Below, one piece after another: positions 18,202-27,177 of a DNA stretch of 64,000 nt (its first letter is position 1; each line of letters starts with the position of its first letter). The translations under genes were made by a program, and so were the position numbers. The stretch spans positions 1,860,001 to 1,924,000 of the forward strand of contig NZ_JBKINJ010000001.1 of the NCBI RefSeq assembly GCF_046602855.1. The letters run 5' to 3'. This DNA is from Gracilimonas sp046602855. Lineage in GTDB: Bacteria; Bacteroidota; Rhodothermia; Balneolales; Balneolaceae. The notes beneath the pieces were generated by a model. It had not been told where the DNA came from. It saw only the letters and a program-made list of their open reading frames with translations, and did not search any database.

Positions 18202-18645
18202 ATGAGTCTGAATAGTACATATCACAAAATTACCGGTTACGCGACCCTATTGGTGTTGCTATGGAATATTGTGGGTTGGTTAGGTTTCGGATTTATACTT
18301 AATCATACTCATAGTCATGATAGCGGCTCATATTGCGAAGTTACATTTTGCAGTTGTGAAGTTGATGAAGGTGAAACAGTATGCACTTGTCACCATAATA
18401 CTCCGGCAACTGATAATGATCATCATGGCGAAGATACTCATGGCGAATTTTGCTATTTCGATCTGCCACACAATAATAATACAGACACAACTCAGGCACT
18501 GATCTTTTCATCAAAGGTCAATGCAACTTATACTCAGGATCTCATTCATATTTATCCCAATGAATATGAGATCTCTTTTATGCCCGCCACAGAGCACGTT
18601 TTAAACGGGGCTTATAAGGACCTGCTAAGGCCTCCCCGCGTTTAG
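18202..18645 (+). CDS. Cys/His-rich membrane-anchored protein, probable metal binder
   Basis: About 147 residues from ATG 18202 (MSLNSTYHKITGYATLL); the longer frame from 18139 adds an improbable leader. One N-terminal span (about 9-35), then HTHSHDSGSYCEVTFCSCEV, VCTCHHNT, DHHGEDTHGEFCYFDLPH: a dense group of His and Cys facing the periplasm. The C-terminal half is ordinary. I do not know a named family. Its place before a Met/His lipoprotein and a copper TonB receptor suggests copper or other soft-metal binding. This is inference from composition and context. Confidence 0.6.
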   Translation: MSLNSTYHKITGYATLLVLLWNIVGWLGFGFILNHTHSHDSGSYCEVTFCSCEVDEGETVCTCHHNTPATDNDHHGEDTHGEFCYFDLPHNNNTDTTQALIFSSKVNATYTQDLIHIYPNEYEISFMPATEHVLNGAYKDLLRPPRV

Positions 18646-18753
18646 TTTATACACCCTTTCTTATTTACTTCGGTGAACTTTTGTTCTGAACCGTTTCAGA
18701 CCGTGGCTCACCATATCCTTTTAATTACCCAATTAAACTAAACGTTCTATATC

Positions 18754-19560
18754 ATGAATATTCAAACTATGCTTGGCCGTTTAATGGCCGTGGCAGCACT
18801 CTTATTTATTGCCATTTCTTGCGAATCTACAGACAATAATAATCCGGATCTGGATCTCATTCCCGTGAATTCAGTTACCGTTGATGGTTATACCGTATCA
18901 CTTGAATCTCCCAAAGAAATTGAAATAGGCGCCAATCACTTATACTGGAAGATAAAACAAGGCGATAATACCATCACCCCTCAATCTTTTACAATCACTC
19001 CGATCATGGAAATGGCTACCATGTCACATTCCACTCCGTTTGATCAGCCTGCACCTGATCCTTTGGATGATTCCTACCTAAGCAATCTTGCTGTGTTCAT
19101 CATGCCAAGTGGTGAAATGGGTAATTGGACCATAAACTTTGAGTTTACTACACAAAACGATGCGACCATTACAGGTGAAATGCCTTTAGATGTCAATTCC
19201 TCCTGGAAGATCATGAACACTCAGGATGATACGGGTAAAAAATATTTTATCACCTGGTACGAACCACAACGACCAATGAGTGGTAACAACGATCTGACCT
19301 TTTTGATCCATACCCGTGAAAGCATGATGTACTTTCCGGCCGTTTCTGATGCAGAGTTGGTAATCTACCCATACATGGATATGGGTGGAGGCTCAGGGCA
19401 TTCAACCCCTTTCACTCCACCGGTAGCCACTGGTAATGGCTTTTATGAAGGTGACATCAACTATAGCATGAGCGGTCTGTGGACTACAACCGTAGAATTA
19501 GTGGTAGCTAACGACACACTGCCAGAAGTCGTTTTTGAATACTCGGTCATCGCCAAGTAA
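18754..19560 (+). CDS. Lipoprotein with two YtkA-like domains and Met/His motifs
   Basis: 268 residues. Lipobox at FIAIS-C23. Two tandem beta domains, each around a matching motif: MEMATMSHSTPF (85-96) and MDMGGGSGHSTPF (208-220). The M-x-M plus His pattern is what periplasmic Cu(I) binders use. Each is followed by a segment ending in W-T-(I/T)-N/T-x-E(F/L). The layout resembles YtkA/FixH-like domains seen beside copper receptors in Bacteroidota. Likely role: surface or periplasmic copper capture for the receptor encoded 77 bases downstream. Confidence 0.65.
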   Translation: MNIQTMLGRLMAVAALLFIAISCESTDNNNPDLDLIPVNSVTVDGYTVSLESPKEIEIGANHLYWKIKQGDNTITPQSFTITPIMEMATMSHSTPFDQPAPDPLDDSYLSNLAVFIMPSGEMGNWTINFEFTTQNDATITGEMPLDVNSSWKIMNTQDDTGKKYFITWYEPQRPMSGNNDLTFLIHTRESMMYFPAVSDAELVIYPYMDMGGGSGHSTPFTPPVATGNGFYEGDINYSMSGLWTTTVELVVANDTLPEVVFEYSVIAK

Positions 19561-19637
19561 CTCATTTCAACCCGAATGGCTGTCAGATGTTATCAGACAC
19601 TGACAGCTCATTCACTTTTAAAAAATATCCAGAGGTC

Positions 19638-21857
19638 ATGAAACATATAATTCTAATTATCAGCCTGTTTCTGTTTGGAGTTGAATCAATTCAGGCTCAA
19701 CAGATTTCTGTCAAAGTAGCTGACAGAAGTACCAAAAAAGCCATTGTTCAGGCTCATATTAAAGATGCACCTAATTCTGTAGTTACTGTCACAGACGTTA
19801 ACGGGATCTTCACAATCGATCTTGATAAACACTCACATCTGACCATCACCGCTGTTGGATATGCTACTAAGAATATCCGGCTTCAAACCGATACTGAGGT
19901 GATCTATCTGAAGCCGGAAATATTTCGGGATCAAACTGAATTACTTGTTATAGCCAATCAAGAGGGCGATCAGAACGTGCATGCATATCATAACCGAAAA
20001 GCAAGTCAGGGTATGGATGAATTTCTTGACAATATTGATGGTGTTTCAACCACCAAACGGGGAGCATTCGGATGGGAACCCGCTGTTCGTGGACAAAGTG
20101 ATCAACGAATGAATCTGGTGATCGACGGCATGCAGGTCTTTAAAGCCTGTGTCGATAAAATGGACCCGATCACATCTTATGTGGAAGCCAATAATCTGTC
20201 TAAACTGCAGATCGATAAAAGCGGAACCGGTGTAGCCCAGAATGGAACGGGGGTAAGTACAGTAAATCTTGTTACTCAAAAGGCAGAACAAAACACAACT
20301 TTGGTCAACATGAACACCTCCTACCGTGCACCTGATCAATACAGAACCTTCAGCTTAACCGGAAACACAGCTGATCCTTCAGGAAGAAATGCCGTGCGTT
20401 TCTCCGGCAGTTATAAAAAGGCCGATGACTTCAAGGCTGGTAATGATCAAACCATACAGAATACACAGTACGAAAAATTAAACCTAAGCGTCAACTACCG
20501 CCACGCGTTTCCCTCACGGCATTCTTTAGAAGCCAGCTACATCACAGATAAGGCCTACGACATTGGCTACCCCGCCTTGCTCATGGATGCCACAAAAGCA
20601 TTGGCTGACATCGGGCAGATCAAATTTAACTTTGCTCCTTCAGAACAAGCTTTTCGGTTTAGCACGGCTCAGATATACGCAAATAGTATTCGTCACTCTA
20701 TGGATGATTACAGCCGTGACGTTGCCAACAGAACGGTGATGAGAGGTATGTATATGCCTATGTATGGTACAACTTCAACCTATGGTGCAAAATTAAACGG
20801 GGCCGCCACGCTTATTAACCATCAGTTCGACTGGTTTATAGATAGCTTTACTTCCGACGCCTTTGGAGATATGCTTATGGAAAGCCTCGATCCTTCTATA
20901 GATGACATGTTGATATACAACCTGGATGAAGTTAAGACCAACAACGTTAGTTTTGGCTTACGGCACAGAATAGAGCTTTCTGACGATGTTCTACTGAAAG
21001 TTGAAGAAAGCATGCGATATAAAGGCCTTCGTACCGACAGTGAGTCTCACGCTTCTTTCTTTGAAGGACTATATGGTAAAACACCTGGAACCCGATCCAA
21101 ATTCTTGCTTTCCGGATCAGCAGGTTTGCTATGGATGATCGATAACAACTGGAGCTTATCTGGAAGTCTGGTTTATTCCGAACGTATGGGTAACCATATG
21201 GAGCTGTTTGGGCATTACATCTACAACTACACCGATGGATATTTCTATGATGGGAATCCATGGCTCAAAACTGAGCGCAGTGTAAACTCAGATATCAACG
21301 CGACTTGGGAGACTGCACGCCATTCTTTATCTCTCACTCTATTTCACAAGCAGTATTTCAATTATATCGACGGGATTTTGGCAAACGATTCAGGTAACAA
21401 TGATTTTCGTTTTAAGCAATACGCCAATGTTGGAGATGCCGTAATAACCGGAGCAGAGTTCAGAAGCATAAACGACTTGGGTAGGATGATCACCATGGAA
21501 AACCGGATATCCTATCTCTATGCTAACAATCAAACGCTGGACGAACCATTACCGCTTATTCCACCCCTGAAAGGAAATACTACCCTGCATTATCACAGAG
21601 GAAAGAACATGTTCATGGCTGATCTTGAATGGGCTGCAGAGCAAAACAGAATTGCAGAGATCTCTTCTATTGAAGACCAAACTGATGCCTACGGAATATT
21701 CAATCTCACATTTGAACGCAGATGGATGGATGGTGACCTAACTAGCATAGTCAGCCTGAATAACATTCTGGATCACTACTATCACACACATACCAGCATC
21801 GGGAATATTCCCGAAGCCGGGCGAAATTTAATGATATCCCTAAGTTATCAATTCTGA
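19638..21857 (+). CDS. OprC/NosA-like TonB-dependent copper receptor
   Basis: 739 residues from ATG 19638 (MKHIILIISLFLFG), with signal peptide, a carboxypeptidase-like N-terminal domain (about 22-95), plug (AVRGQSDQRMNLVIDGMQVF) and a beta-barrel ending LMISLSYQF. Key evidence for copper: the plug holds ACVDKMDP, a C-x-x-x-M pair (C171, M175), and the barrel holds RHSM, an H-x-M pair (H353, M355). OprC of Pseudomonas binds copper through exactly such CxxxM and HxM residues with nearly the same separation (180 there, 182 here, from memory of the structure). It should import copper across the outer membrane; NosA homologues supply N2O reductase. Confidence 0.85.
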   Translation: MKHIILIISLFLFGVESIQAQQISVKVADRSTKKAIVQAHIKDAPNSVVTVTDVNGIFTIDLDKHSHLTITAVGYATKNIRLQTDTEVIYLKPEIFRDQTELLVIANQEGDQNVHAYHNRKASQGMDEFLDNIDGVSTTKRGAFGWEPAVRGQSDQRMNLVIDGMQVFKACVDKMDPITSYVEANNLSKLQIDKSGTGVAQNGTGVSTVNLVTQKAEQNTTLVNMNTSYRAPDQYRTFSLTGNTADPSGRNAVRFSGSYKKADDFKAGNDQTIQNTQYEKLNLSVNYRHAFPSRHSLEASYITDKAYDIGYPALLMDATKALADIGQIKFNFAPSEQAFRFSTAQIYANSIRHSMDDYSRDVANRTVMRGMYMPMYGTTSTYGAKLNGAATLINHQFDWFIDSFTSDAFGDMLMESLDPSIDDMLIYNLDEVKTNNVSFGLRHRIELSDDVLLKVEESMRYKGLRTDSESHASFFEGLYGKTPGTRSKFLLSGSAGLLWMIDNNWSLSGSLVYSERMGNHMELFGHYIYNYTDGYFYDGNPWLKTERSVNSDINATWETARHSLSLTLFHKQYFNYIDGILANDSGNNDFRFKQYANVGDAVITGAEFRSINDLGRMITMENRISYLYANNQTLDEPLPLIPPLKGNTTLHYHRGKNMFMADLEWAAEQNRIAEISSIEDQTDAYGIFNLTFERRWMDGDLTSIVSLNNILDHYYHTHTSIGNIPEAGRNLMISLSYQF

Positions 21858-21889
21858 ACGAGTTGATTGATGGTTGGTTGGTTAAGAGG

Positions 21890-21930
21890 AAACCCTTCTT
21901 CGTGTAAAAGCGGAGAGGGGTTTTTATTTT
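21890..21930 (+). terminator. Terminator of the copper-receptor operon
   Basis: AAACCC at 21890-21895 pairs with GGGGTTT at 21917-21923, followed by a T-rich run, 32 bases after the receptor stop. Confidence 0.6.
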
Positions 21931-22014
21931 GATAAGTTGATTTCTTACTCCAATAATTGCGTTTGATCATCAGAATAAATTATAGAGCAGTTTGCTTTTT
22001 AAATATCACCACTA

Positions 22015-22222
22015 TAAACCATCCTCCTGAATCTTTGTGTAACGCCCGAAAGTGGTAGTGCGAGCCCCACCAACAGGCTCAAGATGGCTCTGATCACTCT
22101 AAAAAACTGATAGAAATCGATTCAATACAGCGCCGATATATTCCATCACTAAAAAGGTATCCGAATCCGATAACACAATATTATCAGGTCAATCGGATAT
22201 TTGATATGAAAGTGCGAGCGTG
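22015..22222 (-). pseudogene. Decayed 3' end of a nosY-like ABC permease gene
   Basis: Read on the minus strand this region matches the C-terminal 65-70 codons of intact nosY (27635-28426) across its length. The + strand segment ATCGATTCAATACAGCGCCG near 22118 corresponds to ATCGATTGAATACAGCGCCG in nosY. Translation gives YPIDL, then VLSDSDTFLVMEYIGAVLNRF against VLLEFDISALMGYTGAVFNRF, then a stop, and in another frame LVGLALPLSGVTQRFRRM against VVWLILPLAGATRRFRKM. Stops and at least two frameshifts make it non-coding. It is a paralogue relic or a leftover of an older nos copy. Only the 3' end remains. Confidence 0.7.
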
Positions 22223-22482
22223 GTTTAGCATAAAATTCTAAGAGAAGCAGCTTTCACATTATCACTTCTTCCTGCTTTAAATAGAATTTTACAAAAAGGT
22301 ATGATCACCAATAACTTCTGCAGGAGTTGATAAATAACGGACTCGTCTCCTTTTCTACTTTTTTTATAATTGCATAAGGCAAATTATTTTTAACATTGCC
22401 AAGACCTCTCTCAATTATGCCTATTTTTTTAGAAGGTCATAGTGATACACGCAACTACAAATTCCCTGGGATCAGCTATTCG
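22223..22482. other. Non-coding spacer with a long imperfect inverted repeat
   Basis: No convincing gene. Bases 22231-22240 (TAAAATTCTA) pair exactly with 22282-22291, and 22245-22250 (AAGCAG) pair with 22272-22277, separated by symmetric four-base mismatches and a 21-base loop. The rest is AT-rich and unrecognised; it may be further decayed DNA from the event that left the nosY relic. Confidence 0.45.
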
Positions 22483-24519
22483 TCAATCATAAATTATCTG
22501 TTCAGAAGTGCTCAAACGTAAAGAATTTGTAGTAACAAAGATGGAAGACAAGATCATAGCTGCAATTGAAATCAACGGAGTCAAAAATCCCGTAGCAGCC
22601 AGCGGTAACCCAATTACGTTATAAATTAAGGCCCAGAAAAAGTTTTGATAAATGGTCTTTTTAGTCCGTTCTGCCTGAGATAATATATTTTGAAGTTGCT
22701 TAATATCAGGATTATAAAATACCATATCGGCTTCTACTTTATTTTTGTCGGATCCTTCAAACATTGCAATGGTGCTATCGGCCTTTGCCATGGCCAAAAG
22801 GTCATTCAAACCATCACCAATAAAAAGAACTTTAGCCTTTCCCTTCCTTTTTCTCTCAACATACTCAGCCTTTTCATGAGGACTCATATTTCCTCTATAT
22901 GTCCACTTATCAGATAAGATCTCATCCTGTGGCTCCGGGTCACCCGATAAAACTGAAACTTCATAATTATTTTTTGTAAGATCCTGAAGTAGGTCTCTGG
23001 CATCATTTTTTAAAGGATGATAGATCTCCATTTTTAACACCATCACCTTGTCCACGAACAAGCCAAAATTATTCTTATCCAGTGATTCAGCTTCAGGGTG
23101 TGCACGGTTCAAAAGTTCAATTTCATGTTTTCGGTTATCTTCGTCTATCCATAACCCTGTGATCCCAAGCCCGGTAATTTTCTTAAGTTCTAATAAATGA
23201 TGTGGATCGATCTGATTGTCTCTACCATACTCTCTTACTGCTTCTGCTATAGGGTGTTCGTCAATGGCTTCAATTCCGACTAGTAATTTCAACATTGTTT
23301 GATCATTCACTTCAGAATTACCTAAAATTTCTACATTTTGCACATCTGCCGGACCCGTGATGGTACCTGTTTTATCAAAGATAATATGAGTAACCTGAGC
23401 CAGTTCTTCAATTGCCTGAGAACCAGTTCTAAGTAATATTCCCTGGTCATGAAGACTCTTATGAGTGATCCAAATAGCCGCAGGTGTTGCTATGGCAAAT
23501 GCACACGGGCAACCAATTATCAATACTGACAAAAAATTATTGATAGCTGAACCTGTTTCTCCCATCCAGAGATAATACGCCAGGGTTATAGCTGAAAGAA
23601 ATACGACTGTACCGAGCAATATACTTGCGGCACGACTGGAGATGTTCTCATAAGTCGAAAGTTTCTTTTTCTCCCACTCAAATTGTTCGAGATAACTTGA
23701 TAGGGATGATCGCGAAAAAGAAGATGTTAGTTGAATTTCTAAGTCATCATCTAAAGCTATTGATCCGGCTATTATTCTATCATCCTTTTCTTTCAGAATT
23801 GCAGTGGGTTCCCCGGTCAAGTGGGCTTCTTTCACATAGCCACATTCAGAATTAAGAATCCCGTCTGCCGGAATGACCTTTTCTGCTTCAGTTTTAATCT
23901 CATCACCTTCACTGAGATTTTCGGAACTTACCCTTTCCCATACACCATTTCTGTTCTTTACAAGCAGGCTGGGAGCTTCAGGTTTCCATTTTTTACTATA
24001 GGCTCTAATTTTATTTTTCAGGTAAATATCGATCAACAGACTTCCAATGTAGAAAACCAAGATCATACCGGAGGTTTCAAAATAAGTAACAGATTCAACC
24101 CCTCGAAATACATTAATAACAGAAAGAAAATAAGAGGAAAAAACACCAAAAAAGATCAGCGTACCTAAGCTGAATCGCTGTGTTTGGAATTCCTCCATGG
24201 TTACCATGAGCACTTCTTTACCCAATAACAGTAAGATCAATGTATTGAGCACAAGCGAAAACCAGATAAAAAACGCAGGGGTATCAGAATCAAAATGAAG
24301 GGTCAAACTCACAAAAAGCAATAACATCCCAAAGACCGCTGAAATCACCCATCTTATTAGCAGTTCTTCCGGCAAATGAAATTGTCCCTCTTCTCCTATC
24401 TGTAGCCGGTGTGCCATTGAACAACCGTGGCAGCAAAAGGTAAGTTTTCTCTCAGATGATCTTCTCGCTGGTAATCCACAGTGGTCGCATGATGTTATCT
24501 TTGAAACTGAATCGTTCAA
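22483..24519 (-). CDS. ccoI: Copper-translocating P-type ATPase for cbb3 oxidase assembly
   Basis: 678 residues. The N-terminus has Cys pairs (C11, C14, C29, C30, C33: CDHCG, CCHGC) instead of a full HMA domain, as in FixI/CcoI proteins. P1B signatures are present: CPC in IIGCPCAFAIATPAA, phosphorylated Asp in DKTGTITG, the HP-type segment DEHPIAEAV, and GDGLNDLLAMAKADS. TGEPTAILK marks the actuator domain. It delivers copper to the cbb3 catalytic subunit. The start appears to be TTG at 24519, four bases after ccoP. Last gene of ccoSNOPI. Confidence 0.9.
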   Translation of the reverse strand: MNDSVSKITSCDHCGLPARRSSERKLTFCCHGCSMAHRLQIGEEGQFHLPEELLIRWVISAVFGMLLLFVSLTLHFDSDTPAFFIWFSLVLNTLILLLLGKEVLMVTMEEFQTQRFSLGTLIFFGVFSSYFLSVINVFRGVESVTYFETSGMILVFYIGSLLIDIYLKNKIRAYSKKWKPEAPSLLVKNRNGVWERVSSENLSEGDEIKTEAEKVIPADGILNSECGYVKEAHLTGEPTAILKEKDDRIIAGSIALDDDLEIQLTSSFSRSSLSSYLEQFEWEKKKLSTYENISSRAASILLGTVVFLSAITLAYYLWMGETGSAINNFLSVLIIGCPCAFAIATPAAIWITHKSLHDQGILLRTGSQAIEELAQVTHIIFDKTGTITGPADVQNVEILGNSEVNDQTMLKLLVGIEAIDEHPIAEAVREYGRDNQIDPHHLLELKKITGLGITGLWIDEDNRKHEIELLNRAHPEAESLDKNNFGLFVDKVMVLKMEIYHPLKNDARDLLQDLTKNNYEVSVLSGDPEPQDEILSDKWTYRGNMSPHEKAEYVERKRKGKAKVLFIGDGLNDLLAMAKADSTIAMFEGSDKNKVEADMVFYNPDIKQLQNILSQAERTKKTIYQNFFWALIYNVIGLPLAATGFLTPLISIAAMILSSIFVTTNSLRLSTSEQIIYD

Positions 24520-24523
24520 TATA

Positions 24524-25189
24524 CTAATTTAGAAATGTATCATTAAGCTCGCCAACTTCCCACTGAGATGTTCTATCTCCGTAAGTTTCACGGTAACTTT
24601 TGATACTGTCAACCGGAACATCAGCGCTGTTGTTGCCAAATGAGTTCCTTACATAGGTCATAACAGCAGCCACTTCCTCGTCTGAAATCTGATCACCCCA
24701 AGCCGGCATGTTGCCATTATAACTAACTCCATTTACCTCCATTTCTCCATATAATCCATGGATAATGATTCCTGCAAAACGTCCTACATTTCCGGTCACA
24801 TAATCAGTACCAGCCAGGGTTGGAAATGCGCCTTCAACGCCTTCCCCATTCGACTGATGGCATGTTGAACAGACTCTGCCATATATATTTTCTCCCAGCT
24901 CCATTTGAGTCAACTCTTCCTCTTCAACAGGTGCCTCAGCTTCAGCCTGTGAAATATATAACTGATGTGGCTTGTAACTGAACTCACCGAAGTAATATCC
25001 GGTGTAGAAAAATCCAAATGCAAAAGTCATCAATATTACTGCATATAACCACCAAGGTCCTGTTTCATTTCCCTCTTCAGGTAATGTCTTTTCTCGCAAT
25101 GCAGCCTGATGAATATCATAAATATCCTCACGATCATTTTGCTTGCTATCATCGAATGAATCTGGGTTTTCTGTGCCCTCTTTTGCCAT
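24524..25189 (-). CDS. ccoP: cbb3 oxidase cytochrome c subunit, CcoP-like (single heme)
   Basis: 221 residues: an acidic cytoplasmic N-terminus, one span (about 45-66, WWLYAVILMTFAFGFFYTGYYFG), a linker, and one class I cytochrome c domain with CSTCH (in GRVCSTCHQSNGEG) and the Met-containing NGNMPAWGDQ. Proteobacterial CcoP has two hemes; only one CxxCH is present here. It passes electrons into CcoO/CcoN. Spaced four bases from both neighbours. Confidence 0.88.
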   Translation of the reverse strand: MAKEGTENPDSFDDSKQNDREDIYDIHQAALREKTLPEEGNETGPWWLYAVILMTFAFGFFYTGYYFGEFSYKPHQLYISQAEAEAPVEEEELTQMELGENIYGRVCSTCHQSNGEGVEGAFPTLAGTDYVTGNVGRFAGIIIHGLYGEMEVNGVSYNGNMPAWGDQISDEEVAAVMTYVRNSFGNNSADVPVDSIKSYRETYGDRTSQWEVGELNDTFLN

Positions 25190-25193
25190 AATC

Positions 25194-25763
25194 CTATTCT
25201 TCTGTTCTCTCTTGATTTAGTGAAAGAAGGTAATCTACCAAATGCTCGGCCTCTTCTGTGGGAATTACCTTTTTACCCTCAATTGCAAAATCACCGGGTA
25301 AATTGACCACTCTTTTGTTAGTAGCTTCATCTTCATCAATTACTTCAAAAAGCCATGGGAAAGGTGGCATAATTGAACCGGGCGATACAGATTCGGGAGC
25401 AAACAGATGAGTATAATGCCAGTCTCTGCTTGGTTGCCTTCTTCCAATGTTAGCAAGATCCGGGCCGGTTCTCATTGTACCTAAAACATGTGGAGTAAGG
25501 CCTTTGTAATCCTCCGGAAGTGAAGCTTCTCCCCAGCCACGTTCAAAATCTGCACCAAAGCCCTTGGGCCTTACCTGTTGGGTGTGACAATAAACACATC
25601 CTTCTCTGACATATATTCTATGTCCGTTTTCGATATTCGGTGCCACGTATTGCTCAGTAGTTATTTCTTTATCTGCCAATATTTGTGGAATGTATACCAA
25701 GCCTACCATGGACGAAATGAACAAAGCAACGGCTCCAAAAATCAATATTAAATTATTGCCCAT
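25194..25763 (-). CDS. ccoO: cbb3 oxidase cytochrome c subunit CcoO
   Basis: 189 residues. N-terminal anchor (LILIFGAVALFISSMVGLVYIP), then GCVYCHTQQVRPKGFGADFERGWGEAS, the invariant CcoO/FixO heme motif, and SIMPPFPWLFE with the axial Met. Single-heme subunit next to CcoN. Sits between ccoN and ccoP with four-base gaps. Confidence 0.93.
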   Translation of the reverse strand: MGNNLILIFGAVALFISSMVGLVYIPQILADKEITTEQYVAPNIENGHRIYVREGCVYCHTQQVRPKGFGADFERGWGEASLPEDYKGLTPHVLGTMRTGPDLANIGRRQPSRDWHYTHLFAPESVSPGSIMPPFPWLFEVIDEDEATNKRVVNLPGDFAIEGKKVIPTEEAEHLVDYLLSLNQERTEE

Positions 25764-25767
25764 GATC

Positions 25768-27177
25768 TCAGTCGTCGCGGTTTTGAGTTACAGTTTCAGT
25801 TCTGTCTTTAGAGTCTCTTTTCAGCATTTTAAAATAGGAGTAAGCAAATACTATGTGACCGGTTGTCAGTAATATTGCAGCAAAAGAGCGAGATTCCAGA
25901 AACGGCCTCATTTTATCAACTATATCTAAAAAAGGCATGTCCGGATCATTCATAAGAAAGCCCTGCCATATTCCACCAATTTGTAAGGCCACTATATATA
26001 GTATGATACCAATTGCGCTAAGCCAGAAGTGCCATTTAATTCTACTCTTCGATTGCCATTCATTTCCTGTAATTCTCGGCATTATGTAGTACATAGAGCC
26101 AAAAAGTACCATCGTCACGAATGCATACATTCCAATATGAGCATGCGCTATCACATAATGAGTAAAATGAACCACTTCATTTACATTTCGCAAGGCTTGA
26201 AGGCTACCCTGAAGACTTACGAATGTATAACTCATGGCTCCAAATACAACAAATCTCAGTGTTGGAGAATTAATAACACGCTTAAATACACCCACAACGG
26301 TAAGATGATGGTTAACAGCCACAGTGACGACCGGAATGATCATCATGACACTTGCAGCAATTGAAATGGTTGTTGCCCATGTTGGCACTGGCCCACCGAT
26401 AAGGTGATGAAAACCATTCCAGTTATAAAACAGTGCCAAGGTCCAAAAACCTAACAGACTAAGAGAGTAGCTATAAATCGGTCTGCCTGTAACTTTGGGA
26501 ATAAGATAGTAAGCTGCTGCGAGACAAATTGGAGTAAACCACAACCCAAGCGCATTGTGTGCATACCACCAGTTCATTCCACCTTGTACTGTAGTATCAA
26601 ACTCAGGTATGTAAGCAACTAGAAGTAATGCAAAGATCCATATAAAAGCTGCAATGATATAATACACTGAAATATAGAGTTGTTTAGTTGCTCTGTTTGC
26701 CAACATAGTCAGAGAAGCAATGAGCAGTGGCACTAAACCAATAACCATGAGTATGGCTGAGGAGAACGGGATCTCCAACCACTCCAAGCCCCTTGAATAA
26801 CCACCGAGGATCTGAAAAGAACCTATTGTAAGGCCTATATTCCACAAGATCAGTCCTCCAAGAATAACCTTCTGAATAGGTATTACGATGCGAAGTGTTC
26901 TCGTCAACAACCATAATGCCACACCGGCTCCAGTCATAGAAGCCCATCCATAAACCATCGTGTTAAGATGAAGTGGACGAACCCTTCCAAATGTCAACCA
27001 GGATGTGTCACCTAAAAAATTAGGCATGTGTAATTTAAAAGAAGCCAAAATGGCAAGTACAGACCCAACCAATAACCAGATCATTCCGGATGTAAAGAAG
27101 GAAAGAAGTACCTTGCTGGAATCCCGATCTATATAATTTCGCCTTTCAGCTACGCTGTCAAATTTCTTAAGCTTCAT
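25768..27177 (-). CDS. ccoN: cbb3-type cytochrome c oxidase catalytic subunit CcoN
   Basis: 469 residues with about 12 spans. Diagnostic segments: RPLHLNTMVYGWASM (low-spin heme His), MNWWYAHNALGLWFTP (CuB His), YNWNGFHHLIGGPVPTWA (HH pair for CuB) and VVHFTHYVIAHAHIGMYAF (high- and low-spin heme His). It reduces oxygen with high affinity. The start overlaps the ccoS stop by four bases. Residue spacing and the absence of a fused CcoO match classic C-family oxidases. Confidence 0.95.
   Translation of the reverse strand: MKLKKFDSVAERRNYIDRDSSKVLLSFFTSGMIWLLVGSVLAILASFKLHMPNFLGDTSWLTFGRVRPLHLNTMVYGWASMTGAGVALWLLTRTLRIVIPIQKVILGGLILWNIGLTIGSFQILGGYSRGLEWLEIPFSSAILMVIGLVPLLIASLTMLANRATKQLYISVYYIIAAFIWIFALLLVAYIPEFDTTVQGGMNWWYAHNALGLWFTPICLAAAYYLIPKVTGRPIYSYSLSLLGFWTLALFYNWNGFHHLIGGPVPTWATTISIAASVMMIIPVVTVAVNHHLTVVGVFKRVINSPTLRFVVFGAMSYTFVSLQGSLQALRNVNEVVHFTHYVIAHAHIGMYAFVTMVLFGSMYYIMPRITGNEWQSKSRIKWHFWLSAIGIILYIVALQIGGIWQGFLMNDPDMPFLDIVDKMRPFLESRSFAAILLTTGHIVFAYSYFKMLKRDSKDRTETVTQNRDD

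Noticed and set aside
21858..22482. Insertion sequence or tRNA gene in the large spacer
   Set aside because: No transposase frame, terminal repeats with target duplication or cloverleaf found; the recognisable content is the nosY relic.
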